Source of the DNA: Paulinella micropora
Taxonomy: Eukaryota; Cercozoa; Imbricatea; Euglyphida
Reading direction: 5' to 3'
Assembly: GCA_009731375.1 (NCBI GenBank)
Contig: BJOX01000082.1
Coordinates: forward strand, 630,106-688,213
DNA length: 58,108 nt
In this document: in pieces, positions 31,177 through 41,006 of the stretch
Layout: every line of letters begins with the position of its first letter
Numbering within the stretch: position 1 is the first letter of the stretch
The notes under the pieces: generated by a model
Database searches by the model: none
The model's input: only the letters and a program-made list of their open reading frames with translations
What the model was told of the DNA's origin: nothing
Made by a program: the position numbers and the translations under genes

Positions 31177-31249
31177 TCTCCGGTGCCACCACACGCCACT
31201 GTCGCATCGGATTCGAACCACGGAAATGCGCGCCAAAATCGGTAGCACA

Positions 31250-31870
31250 AACGTGCACGCCATATCTTATAGAGAGTACTTTCCAGGTAAAGGCCAGGTT
31301 CGAACCACTCGTTTTCACGGGAAGTTTTCCGCGAATGACAAAAAATAATCAGTGGTTCGAACGTGCCTACCAGGTATCTATAGTCTGTACTTTCTAGGTA
31401 AGGGCAAATTCGAACCACTCACAAAAAAGAGGTGGGATGAAACAGGGGGGGAGAGGCACCCACCTACCACCCCAGTGACCAGCTCAGTGTGGCCACCAGT
31501 GCACTTGGCTGGTCACTAGGGTGGTAGGTGGTGGGCCTGCCCCCCCTCCTCTCTGCCTTCTCCTCTGCCACTTCTGCCTCTTTTTTTTCCTCTGTGTGTG
31601 TGGTTCGAACGTGCCCGCCATATCTTATAGAGTGTACTTTCTGGGTAAGGGCAGGTTCGAACCACTCATTTTCCCGGGAAGTTTTCAGTGAAAAGAAAAA
31701 ATCTGTGGTTCGAACGTGCCCGCCATATCTTATAGAGTGTACTTTCTAGGTAAGGACAGGTTCGAACCACTCATTTTCACTGGAAGTTTTCCGTGAAAAA
31801 AACAGTGGTTCGAACGTGCCCGCCATATCTTATAGAGTGTACTTTCTGGGTAAGGACAGGTTCGAACCAC
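31250..31870. repeat. Palindromic repeat units 3-7 (GTGGTTCGAAC type)
   Basis: Units at 31352-31418, 31600-31665, 31705-31770 and 31805-31870, plus a degenerate one at about 31250-31308, begin GTGGTTCGAAC and end GTTCGAACCAC. The common core is CATATCTTATAGAGTGTAC followed by TTTCTGGGTAAGG. Between units is a second palindrome, TTTTCACGG/CCGTGAAAA around an AAGTTTT-type loop. A G/C homopolymer and a 525-N gap (31938-32462) follow. The array could be a replication origin, recombinase or resolvase binding sites, or a terminal repeat region. It has no coding signal. Confidence 0.88.
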
Positions 31871-31879
31871 TCATTTTCA

Positions 31880-32462
31880 CGGGAAGAGAGACAGAAGGGG
31901 GGGGGGGGGCCCCCCCCCTCCCCCCCCCCCCGGGGGGNNNNNNNNNNNNNNNNNNNNNNNNNNNNNNNNNNNNNNNNNNNNNNNNNNNNNNNNNNNNNNN
32001 NNNNNNNNNNNNNNNNNNNNNNNNNNNNNNNNNNNNNNNNNNNNNNNNNNNNNNNNNNNNNNNNNNNNNNNNNNNNNNNNNNNNNNNNNNNNNNNNNNNN
32101 NNNNNNNNNNNNNNNNNNNNNNNNNNNNNNNNNNNNNNNNNNNNNNNNNNNNNNNNNNNNNNNNNNNNNNNNNNNNNNNNNNNNNNNNNNNNNNNNNNNN
32201 NNNNNNNNNNNNNNNNNNNNNNNNNNNNNNNNNNNNNNNNNNNNNNNNNNNNNNNNNNNNNNNNNNNNNNNNNNNNNNNNNNNNNNNNNNNNNNNNNNNN
32301 NNNNNNNNNNNNNNNNNNNNNNNNNNNNNNNNNNNNNNNNNNNNNNNNNNNNNNNNNNNNNNNNNNNNNNNNNNNNNNNNNNNNNNNNNNNNNNNNNNNN
32401 NNNNNNNNNNNNNNNNNNNNNNNNNNNNNNNNNNNNNNNNNNNNNNNNNNNNNNNNNNNNNN

Positions 32463-32498
<36 letters not shown>

Positions 32499-32600
32499 AG
32501 CAAGCGTCGGGGTAGCCAGGGTAGGGGGGGTCGTGTTTATCGTCGAGGTAGCCAGCGTCGGGGTAGCCATGGGCGAGGTGTAGCCACGCCCCAGATACCT
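31880..32600. other. G/C homopolymers, gap and GTAGCC minisatellite
   Basis: Poly-G and poly-C runs flank the gap 31938-32462. They are followed by a short GTAGCCAGCGTCGGG-type minisatellite (32497-32585). Confidence 0.9.
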
Positions 32601-33479
32601 GTGATGAGTGGTGTGTGTGTGTGAGTACACACACGCAACGAGCTAAGCTAGCTGACACGGTCGGAAACCTGTGCCAGCTTGCTTCAAAAAAATTTCACGA
32701 TAAAACCGTCATTTTTATATAATATTTTTCAGAAAAATCGCACTTGTGGGACGGGTCAGGTGCCACCGCCCACCACAATTTTTTTTGCAGATTCTGATAG
32801 CGCGTGGCCTGAACAGTCGAATTCCACTTTTCCCGACTTGCACGGGGGTCGGTCGGCGTCCAGCTGGGCCACGGCGGCCGGGTCACAGGGGGCGGGGACG
32901 TATGCAACCGGCGGGGCGAGCGCGCTCAGCTAGCCGCGCGGCAGGACGCGGCGCGCGCGCTTGGGGGGGCGGGCGGTGGCGGCGGTGGCACCCATGGCGG
33001 CAGAATTTCGACGCATTTTTTTGGGAGTGTTTCCTGGGTCGGGGCCGACTCTGATTGTGGGGTGGTCTCGACCGTCCGTTACTTTTTTGTGCTGGCTTAG
33101 GTCGAGGTCGCGGCACGCGCCCGTTTGGCAGGTTCAGGCACGTATTGCCTTTTTGTCCCGCCAGTGATATGGCCGAAATTCGGTGATACGGACAAAAAAG
33201 GCAGTGATATGGGAAAAAAGGCAGTCGCCAGACTGTGCCGGCGCGTGCCTGGTCTGGTTCGGTTCTGGCCTTGTCACCCTCAGACTTGCTTCTTCTCTGA
33301 AGCAAGTAAGTGACCTGAGCCGGAACGAGACCATTGCCAAAATGTCCTCGTGCCCGCAAAACCCGTCAAAATTTTCGCGCCCTTTAAAAAATACAGCAAA
33401 ACCCGTCAAAATTTTCGCTCCTTTGAAAAAATGCAGCAAAAAACGTTTCTGTGGGTGTCTATGTGTATAGTGACCAGCG
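32601..33479. other. Non-coding virus-side region upstream of the polymerase-helicase
   Basis: GC-rich sequence with no recognised gene. A 40-bp direct repeat containing GCAAAACCCGTCAAAATTTT lies at 33356-33395 and 33396-33435, just before the start codon at 33480, and may be part of the promoter. Confidence 0.55.
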
Positions 33480-36400
33480 ATGGACGAGGAAACCGTGCTG
33501 GACTGCTCGCCGCCCCCTTCGCCCGGGCCCGTGGAGTTCTATGTGGATGAAATGGAAAATGATGATGAGGAGGAGGAGAACGTGGACGAAGAGAAGAAAC
33601 AGCAGCGCGAAGAGGGCGACAGCGGGAGTGGAGGAGGCAAGCCAGCGCTCGTGCTGCACGAGACAGCGGACTTGGTCAAGGTGCGAGACCTGCTCCAGGA
33701 CGAAAGAGTGAGGCCGAACTACAGGCGGTACCTGCTGGCCCTGTACACCAACGTGAACGAGAAGAGCAAACTGGAAGTGGCGTACCGCTTGCCGCGCGGG
33801 GTGCAGGCCCCGCGCAAGTCCAAAAAGTGCCCTGAAGCCGCTCTGCCGGGCTGCCGCCTGTACGCAGAGCACGGGCTGCAGTCGGCGCCAAGGGAGCTGA
33901 GGAGGCTCACCCTGTCGGACACGCTGGAGCTGGACATACGAAACTCGGTGCCGTTCTTCCTGCACTGGCTGGCTTCGGAGCTCGAGTCATCGCCCGCAGC
34001 CGATCTGGCAACGCTGCGGGAGTTCGTGACCGATCGCGAAGGCTTCTTCCGCCGCGTCAAGGAGTCGCTGCGCGTCACGGATGACGCGTTTGTGAAGGAT
34101 GTTATGCTCCGTCTTGTGCATGGCGGAGTGCTGATACGGCTCCCTGGTGCCACTACGGACGTGAAAATGGACGCGTACCCCATTCTGGCCGACCTGCAAT
34201 GCAGCGTCAAGCTGGCAGTGAAGGGGCTGGCAGGTACTTTCCCAAGCTGTGGGCCTGGTGCGAGAAGACCAAGAGCCAGACAGAGAGCCCCGACGGCCGC
34301 ATCAAGTTCTACAACCTGCGGGGTAGGTTCGTCCACTTCCTGACGACCCGTTTCGAGAACGAAGTGATGATGCGTGTGATCGACTACTTTGGTAAAGATA
34401 ACGTGAGCACGCTGGTACACGACGCAGTGTTCGTGCGAGCCTCCGAGATCGACGTGGCGAAGCTGAACCAGCACATCGCGGACGGCGGCGCACTCTCTGG
34501 CGTGGAAAAGCCTCGTCCCGACAGCAAGTCGATCGTGGTGGACGGCGTGCGCATGCCTGTCCCGATGCTGTCGCCTCCTAGCGACCTCCAGTGGCGAGTC
34601 ACCCCAGTGAGAAAGAACCCGGGCGACCGCGAAGCCGTTTATCAGCGCGACCTGTCCGACGGGGACTTGGCTAAGGTCACTGGTTTCCCGCATACGTTCG
34701 CCTTCCTCATGGAGCAAGACCTGTACCTCAAGACGTTCCCCGACGGCCACCAGGAGAGAGTGATGCACAGAGTCTCTTTCAAGCAAGCTCGTTACGTGGT
34801 GATCAACGGCCACACGGGAATGGGTAAGACACACGTCGGCTTCGCTGCAGTTCGCGAACTGCTGGAGCAGAACCCCGCCGCCAAGATCGTTTGGGTCGTC
34901 GGCCGAACGTCGCAGGCCCAGAACTCGGACACGCGGTTGCAGAACTACCTGGCGAGCCACGGGATATCGGCTGGCGTGATCATGTACGAGAACGCTACCA
35001 GGAAGGAGATCTACGATGCGCGCATCATCATGATCCAGTATGAGTCTATCTGGAAGCTGATGTCTGCCTCGGCACAGGCCAAGGACAGGGCAGAGTTCCA
35101 GTTGTACCAGATGGTAGTCGTCGACGAAGCGATGCTCATCTTCAACCAGAGTATATCTGTCGAGACCAACGGGACCAACCTGCGACAGAACGACGTCATC
35201 TTCAGGGCGCTGTGCGGGATGGCCGAGAGGGTACTTATTTTGGACAAGGACTGCGACAAGTCGCCGCACCTGCGCGACTGGTTGTTATGTGACGGGGGCG
35301 GAGTCGCTAGAAGGGAAGGGAGAGCGTCACTGGAAGAGGCACAAAACGACATACAGTTCCACTACTATAAGTACGTGCCCCCACACATGCGGAGAGGCTT
35401 GCTGGTGATTTCCGAATTTGATGACTGGCTGGGGAAAATTATAGATGGCTTGCGCAACGGACGCAAGATGCTGGTCGCATGCCACACCCAGCGAGCGGCG
35501 GCGGCCCTGTACGACACGCTACAGAAGCTGTTCCCTAATATCGCGTCCGTGAGGCCGTGCGCACCCGGCACGAGAGGCAACGTCCGAACGACTGTCAACA
35601 GAGACCCGAAGAAGCGCACTCAAGAGGAGAAGGAGATCTACGAGCGAGAGAACAAGATCAGGGCGACGTGGCAGGACGGCAACTTCATCAAGTTGCTGGA
35701 CGGCCAGACTTGCAAGAGCACGAGCAAGTTCCTGATGTCGACCATCAATGACTTCTTTAAAGACGACCCGATCAGAGAGGGGACACCCCGCCTGCTGATT
35801 TTCACGAGTAAGATGTGTGTCGCGGTGGATATCCAGACCCTGGTCGACCAAGTCTTTCTGCACTGTGCGTACGAAAAGGAGATTTCGAAGCTGGGCCCAC
35901 CGGCGCGGATCATGGCACAGATGCTAATGAGAGCGCGCCGGGTCAGGGACCCGACTATCTGCGCGTACTTTGGCGAAGGCGGGATCCCGGCCCCTCGTTG
36001 TTTCGAGAGCAGGCAGAAGACGACTCTGCCCTGGGAACACTGCGAGGTTTTCAAGCAGTACGAGGCCAACTACTCTGCCAAGGAGGCGCGCATGAGGGCC
36101 CTGCATAGAGTGAAAGGCGTGCTTTCGCCCTGGTGCGTGATCGACCGGGGCTACGACTGGGTACGGGTGGAGGATCAGGCGGGTGTTTTCAAGATGGTTG
36201 AGGTGCCCAGCTCACTGAAGCTGCGGCTGATCGCGTCCTTGGCGGAGCAGCGGCGTTGCAGGGGCCCTGCCATGTGGGAGTGGCTCATCCAGGATTTCCA
36301 GGTGGTCGTGCCGCCGATCATGACAGACGAAGAGCGCAAGCAGAAAGCAGACGACAAGGCGAGACAGAAGGCAGAAGAGGAGGAAGCAAAGATCCAGCAA

Positions 36401-36649
36401 GAGCAGGAACTAAAAGAAGAAGGAATGAAGTTGGTACCGCCACCGCCGCTCTGTCCCCTAGGGGTGGTGATCAGGGACGTGGTGAAGTGGCAGTTGCTGA
36501 CGGTCTCGTGGATGCAACGACCACGAAAAAATCGAGTATGCCATGATGAGCACCCTTGCTCGCTACCCTGGCGTCCACACAGTGCTGAAGAAAGCGGCAG
36601 CAGAGTACAGGAAAAAGCGCGTCGAGCTACAACGGGCGCTTGTCCATGA
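33480..36649 (+). CDS. TV-Pol-like polymerase fused to UL9/OBP-like superfamily 2 helicase, frameshifted
   Basis: The probable main replication protein is about 1,050 residues long. The N-terminal 35 or so residues after the start are acidic. Residues ~130-330 match the TV-Pol pattern of superfamily A-related polymerases: LELDIRNS near residue 152 (motif A), KDVMLRLVHGG near 205-215 (motif B) and LVHDAVFV near 315 (motif C). A helicase follows with Walker A GHTGMGKT (~448), VVVDEAML (~547) and motif VI QMLMRARRV (~813), typical of herpes UL9/origin-binding-protein helicases. The reading frame changes once, by a net -1, near the G4 run 34223-34226. After about residue 960 there is a lysine/glutamate-rich coiled segment. 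The last ~40 residues, overlapping the next frame, look non-native. An alternative start is not needed: 33480 is the first ATG. Confidence 0.78.
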
Positions 36650-37325
36650 TCCCGCCAAGCTACAAAACGACCTTGCCTGGTTACGGCACGAGTGGGTAAA
36701 GGAGGTTAAGTCCTTCTACCGGCAGTGCAAGGACAAAGTGGATATTCTGGACCAGCTGGCCCTCGTGAAAGGCGACGTGAGACTAGCCGAGCAACTGGAC
36801 ATGACCGACAGGCAGATAGCTGCGCTATGCAAGAGCCACGTCGGGTTGTACAAGGCAGTGGGCGGGCTCGCAGAGGTCTTCGAGGTGAATTCGGTCCAAG
36901 ACCTGTTCAAGGACAGTAAGGCGGTGTATAGCAACAAGCTGCTTGAATCGAAGCTAGTGCGCAAGCTCGCGGAAGACGCGGTCCTCGCCGGACCCAAGAT
37001 CCCCTTCAAGAAAAGGGAGTTTGCTACAAACAAGGCGGCCCTCAAGTACCTGCTGGGCTGCGTCGGCTACGAGAATGTCTCAACAGGCAAAAACGAAAGG
37101 TCACAGAAGGACGGTGACAGGGAGAGCTACCGCACGTTTACGATACAGCCAATCGCCTCGGTGCACGACGTGCAGCGATATCACGACGAGTTCTACCAAG
37201 AGGATGCAAACAAGGTGCTCATGAAGAGCACGAAACGCAAAAAGAAGACCCAAGAGAACCAGAACGAGAGCAACAAGAGGCAGAGGCTCGAAGGCGAACA
37301 CGTGACGGCTGACGCGAACGTGTGA
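36543..37325 (+). CDS. Lysine-rich protein, possibly the displaced C-terminus of the OBP helicase
   Basis: This 260-residue frame opens with two ATGs and overlaps the helicase frame by 107 bp. It is helical and charged, with no recognised motif, and ends in a basic nuclear-type tail (KSTKRKKKTQ). The frame is also open for 13 codons upstream of the ATG. An A6 run at 36526-36531 is a likely slip point at which the helicase frame would join it, so it may be the C-terminal domain of the helicase rather than a separate gene. ATTAAA follows the stop. I cannot assign a function from sequence alone. Confidence 0.55.
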   Translation: MMSTLARYPGVHTVLKKAAAEYRKKRVELQRALVHDPAKLQNDLAWLRHEWVKEVKSFYRQCKDKVDILDQLALVKGDVRLAEQLDMTDRQIAALCKSHVGLYKAVGGLAEVFEVNSVQDLFKDSKAVYSNKLLESKLVRKLAEDAVLAGPKIPFKKREFATNKAALKYLLGCVGYENVSTGKNERSQKDGDRESYRTFTIQPIASVHDVQRYHDEFYQEDANKVLMKSTKRKKKTQENQNESNKRQRLEGEHVTADANV

Positions 37326-37442
37326 AAAAGAGGCATTTATTAAAAAAACGCATGGTTCCCTTTTCCCGGAGATTTTATAAACAAAAAAAGTGTGCCTAGA
37401 AAACATAGGAAGCATCAAAAGGGATTTGAACTGTGGACAATT

Positions 37443-37451
37443 AAATCTTGT
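37443..37451 (+). promoter_or_regulatory. Candidate viral late promoter element
   Basis: AAATCTTGT lies 27 nt before the ATG at 37478. It is one of six similar sites placed just upstream of viral genes. Confidence 0.5.
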
Positions 37452-37477
37452 CTGTCTTTGTTTTTATCCATTGAGCC

Positions 37478-37816
37478 ATGCCAGACACACAGACTTCTAC
37501 TAGAGATAACTCTCTATTATTCGCGGCCGGCTGCCTACCCGCCCGGTTCTTACTGGCCAAAGTGGCACTGGACTCGGCCGGCCCGACCAAAGATAAATTG
37601 AGGCTACTTTCGCTCGTGCCGGCAGCCGTCTGGTTATCAGGCGTGATGGACAAACAAGAAGAAGGCTTCCTGGGTGGCAAAGTGTGGTGGGCCGAGAACC
37701 GTGTGATTCACGGGATTCTCTATCTGATTTTCGCAGCTACTGGGAAAGGAGAACTACTGATAACAGATGCAGTGCTGGCTACCTACTTTGGCTTCCAGCA
37801 TTTTAGCAGAGAATGA
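37478..37816 (+). CDS. Small NCLDV-type membrane protein
   Basis: This 112-residue protein has three to four hydrophobic segments. The pattern CLPARFLLA near residue 20, then GGKVWW, and NRVIHGILYLIFA near residue 75 resembles a conserved but uncharacterised small membrane protein family of phycodnaviruses and mimiviruses, recalled as a C(I/L)PxRLL...WW...R.(I/V)Hg.LY arrangement. The role is unknown; a virion or internal membrane location is plausible. The frame is intact, with the candidate promoter just upstream. The family match is from memory and unverified. Confidence 0.6.
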   Translation: MPDTQTSTRDNSLLFAAGCLPARFLLAKVALDSAGPTKDKLRLLSLVPAAVWLSGVMDKQEEGFLGGKVWWAENRVIHGILYLIFAATGKGELLITDAVLATYFGFQHFSRE

Positions 37817-37855
37817 TTTTTTTTCTCTTGTGTCATTAATGCAAGCACGCGCGAA

Positions 37856-40119
37856 ATGCAAGTCCGAAAAAGAGACTGCTCGTTGGAGCCGATTTTTTTT
37901 GACAAAGTGCTACACCGCATCTCGCTCCTCGCAACTGATCTGCCAGGCGCGAGCGCGGTCGAGGTGGCCCGACAAACAATTGCGGGCATACGAGAAGGAA
38001 TCTGACCTCTGAATTGGATGGACTCGCCGCCTCGAGCTGTGCGGCGTTGGCCTCGTACCACCCTGACTATGCACTGCTCGGTGGCAGAATCGTCGCTAGT
38101 GACCTCCAAAAAAGTTGTCCTGTCACGTTTCGGGGCGCGATGGACCGTCTGCGCCTATCGCTGGTGCCCAGCTTTTCGGTGTTTGTCGACAAGCACCAGG
38201 CCGCTTTAAACGAGACAGTTATGCCCGAAAGAGACCTCAATTTCGACTACTTCGGAATCAGCACGCTCAAGCAGGGCTACCTTCTCAGAGACGCCGACGA
38301 CAAGATTTGCGAGACGCCGCAATACTTGTACATGCGAATCGCGGTGGCGCTTCACCACAGCCCGGAAGAAAGCGACGACACTGTCTTGCGCAAGATACGC
38401 GAGACCTACAATCTCTTATCTGCTGGCCTGTACAGCCATGCTTCGCCAACTATGTTCAACGCTGGCCTGTGCCGGAACCAGCAGCTGGCTTCGTGTTTCC
38501 TGTTGCCGGTTCGAGAAGACAGTCTCACAGGGATCTTCGAAACCGTGAAGGACTGCGCTGTCATTTCAAAACACGCAGGAGGTATTGGGTTGTACATCGG
38601 CAACGTGCGAGCAGCAGGCAGCAGGATCTACGGGACGGGGGGCAGGTCGGGGGGGGTTGTACCGCTTGCCCGCGTTCTTAATGAAGCCTCACGTTTCGCG
38701 GATCAGAGTGGGCGCAGGAAAGGAGCTTTTGCCGTGTACATGCCTCCGTGGCACAAGGACATCTTCGATTTCTTGCAGCTGCGCCAGAATACAGGTGCAG
38801 CGGAAACGAGAGCACGGGATCTGTTTACAGCGCTGATGATACCAAATCTCTTTATGGAACGAGTGCACGACGACGGTGACTGGACGTTGTTTTGTCCGAC
38901 CGAGGTCCAGGGGCTTGACAATTCATGGGGCAAGTTCTGGGAGTCTCGCTACACAAACGCTGAGAAAACACAACAGGGCCAAAAAGTGAAGGCCAGGCAC
39001 CTATGGTCGGCCATTTTAAAAGCCCAAATCGAGACGGGCACGCCGTACATCATTTACCGAGACCACGCCAACGCGAAAAGCAATCAACAGCATACTGGAG
39101 TTATTCAGAATTCAAATTTATGCGCGGAGATCATGGAAGTGAGCTCGCCCGAAGAGACAGCCGTCTGTAACCTCGCTTCTCTGTGTCTTCCCCGTTTTGT
39201 CACAGATGACAAGAAAATCGACATCAGCCTCCTCCACTCTGTCACGCGCAGTGCGGTAAGGGCCTTAGACCGCATCATCGACTTGACGACCTACCCCGTC
39301 CCCGAGGCTAAAATGTCAAACTTGGAGCACAGGCCAGTTGGATTGGGCATCTGCGGCCTGGCAGACCTGTTCATGATCTTGGGACTTGGTTTTGAGAGCC
39401 CCGAAGCCGCCGCTCTGAATGACCGTGTAATGCGCGAGATCTACTTTGCCGCGATCACTGCCAGCGTAGATCTCGCGAAAGAAAAGGGACAATACCCGGA
39501 GTTCGAGGGCAGCCCCGCCTCGCAGGGCAAGCTGCAGCCGGACCTCTGGGGCGTGGAGCTGAAGTCAGAGCGATGGAGTAGGCTGAAGGCAGACATGAAG
39601 ACACATGGTCTCAGAAACTCGTTGGTGGTCGCGCTTATGCCAACGGCGTCCACGAGTCAGATACTCGGAGTGAACGAGAGTTTTGAACCGGTCTATAGCA
39701 ATTTAATGGTCAGGCGGACACTGGCCGGGGAACACGCTATACTCAACCGGTACTTGGTCAAGGCGCTTGAACAAAGAGGCCTCTGGACCCCAGCGGTCAG
39801 AGCGCAGCTCCTGGCAAACGACGGCTCTGTCCAGAACATCGCGACCATACCAGAGGACGTAAAGCAAGTCTTCAAGACGGTCTTTGAAGTGCCGATGAAG
39901 ACACAGCTGCAGCTATCCGCCGGGCGCGGGCCTTACGTGTGCCAGTCCCAGAGCCTCAACGTGTTTTTCGAAAACGTGACCGAGCGCAAACTGTCTAGTA
40001 GCCATTTCTACGCCTGGGAACTAGGCCTAAAGACCGGTTGTTACTACCTTCGAACCAAGGCAGCCACTAGTGCCAAGCAGTCATGTACCGGTGATGTGTG
40101 TGTCATGTGTACAGTTTAA
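37856..40119 (+). CDS. Ribonucleoside-diphosphate reductase large subunit (class I), one frameshift
   Basis: The enzyme reduces ribonucleotides to deoxyribonucleotides and would raise the dNTP supply for viral replication. The first 49 codons from ATG 37856 encode the ATP-cone start (RDCSLEPIFFDKVLHRI), then reach a TGA at 38003-38005. The family sequence resumes in the next frame from 38008, a net -1 change. The rest is complete: SCFLLPV and AVCNLASL supply the redox cysteines, NLCAEI the catalytic Asn-Cys-Glu, and VCVMC the C-terminal redox pair. Total length is about 755 residues, normal for the family. A small-subunit gene is not present in the window. The gene ends stop-to-stop with the convergent SSB-like gene (40119/40120). 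A start only at 38014 (TTG) would lose the ATP-cone. Confidence 0.92.
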
Positions 40120-40857
40120 TTAAACCAAGTCTACAGACAAGTCCATGGCACTGGCACCGCCCTCGCCGTTTTCCTCGCCGGACAGAGACACACCAAAAGC
40201 TTCCTTTTCTGAGAGGTCTTGGTCCGGGTACCCCAGTCCATCAGCTTGTTTCCGAATCTGCAAAACGCGCCAAGAAAGTGTAACCTTCTCACCCTTGCTG
40301 CAGAGCGCTGTAGCAGCAACAACGCATCGTACCACGTCGCCCTTTTGCAAGGTGGAGACATCTCCGCCTCCGAGGAACCGAGCCCCTGACACAGTTGCTG
40401 TCAGACGAGGCGCCCATGCGCGGTCCGACTTTTGCGAAGTGCGCAGGCGCGTACAGGGCTGGTAGCAGCATTTGACCTGCTCGTCGCTCTTTGCCATCGG
40501 GCCCGCCCTCTTCATCGTAGGAACAATTTTGTCGCGCTGTTCCACCACGAGGTCGGCAACCTTTTCGTCGATTGAACGCAGCACCTTGAACGCCTGCAGC
40601 ACTTCGCCATACTGTTGCGCGTGCTTGAAGTCGAGGTCAATGGTGGTCTTGGCTGACTTGTTGCCTTGGTCGTACGTCGAGGGGTCCCAACTCAACTGCA
40701 TGGCGGGCAGAACCAACGTCAAGCTCTTTTCGCCGTAGCACAAATTTGAAAATATGCTCCCATACGCAGTTCTGGGCACGTCCGACAGGCGGAGCTTTTT
40801 CGGGTCGGCGGCCGGGTCAAAGGCCCTGACCTGGTTGTTGTCTAAGACGAGGGACAT
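40120..40857 (-). CDS. Candidate viral single-stranded DNA-binding protein
   Basis: This intact protein has 245 residues. The N-terminal half (FSNLCYGEKSLTLVLPAMQL, then ..TTIDLDFKH.., then a helix ending VADLVVEQRD) has the spacing of a conserved NCLDV protein of marine algal viruses that has been likened to T7 gp2.5-type SSBs. The C-terminus is acidic and ends DLSVDLV, as expected of SSB tails that recruit replication partners. It lies between RNR and PCNA, which fits a replication role. The assignment rests on pattern and context and is tentative. Confidence 0.45.
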   Translation of the reverse strand: MSLVLDNNQVRAFDPAADPKKLRLSDVPRTAYGSIFSNLCYGEKSLTLVLPAMQLSWDPSTYDQGNKSAKTTIDLDFKHAQQYGEVLQAFKVLRSIDEKVADLVVEQRDKIVPTMKRAGPMAKSDEQVKCCYQPCTRLRTSQKSDRAWAPRLTATVSGARFLGGGDVSTLQKGDVVRCVVAATALCSKGEKVTLSWRVLQIRKQADGLGYPDQDLSEKEAFGVSLSGEENGEGGASAMDLSVDLV

Positions 40858-41006
40858 TGGTTGAATTCTGGCCTGGATCTCTCTCTCTCTCTCTCTTTAA
40901 AGGGGATATACACGCGACTTCTTTTAAATCTCAAACTTTAAATGGCGGCCGTTGGAAACCCGAAAAAAGGAAACGGAAATAAACGCGACGATTACTCAGC
41001 CAAAAA
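40858..41006. promoter_or_regulatory. Divergent promoter region between SSB-like and PCNA-like genes
   Basis: The 149-bp spacer between two divergent starts contains a CT run and AT-rich CTTTAAA and TTTTAAATCTC stretches. These could serve early promoters in both directions. No specific motif is proven. Confidence 0.4.

Noticed and set aside
31250-31870. tRNA genes or pol III promoters from GGTTCGAACC
   Set aside because: The sequence equals a tRNA T-arm/B-box core, but it is palindromic in each unit, no cloverleaf or A-box at the right distance exists, and the context is a repeat array.
32679-33470. Short frames before the polymerase-helicase gene
   Set aside because: All are under about 160 residues, overlap each other on both strands and show only GC-driven composition.
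33719-35269. 516-residue frame on the minus strand opposite the helicase
   Set aside because: Antisense shadow of the GC-rich polymerase-helicase gene; Arg/Leu/Val-rich and motif-free.
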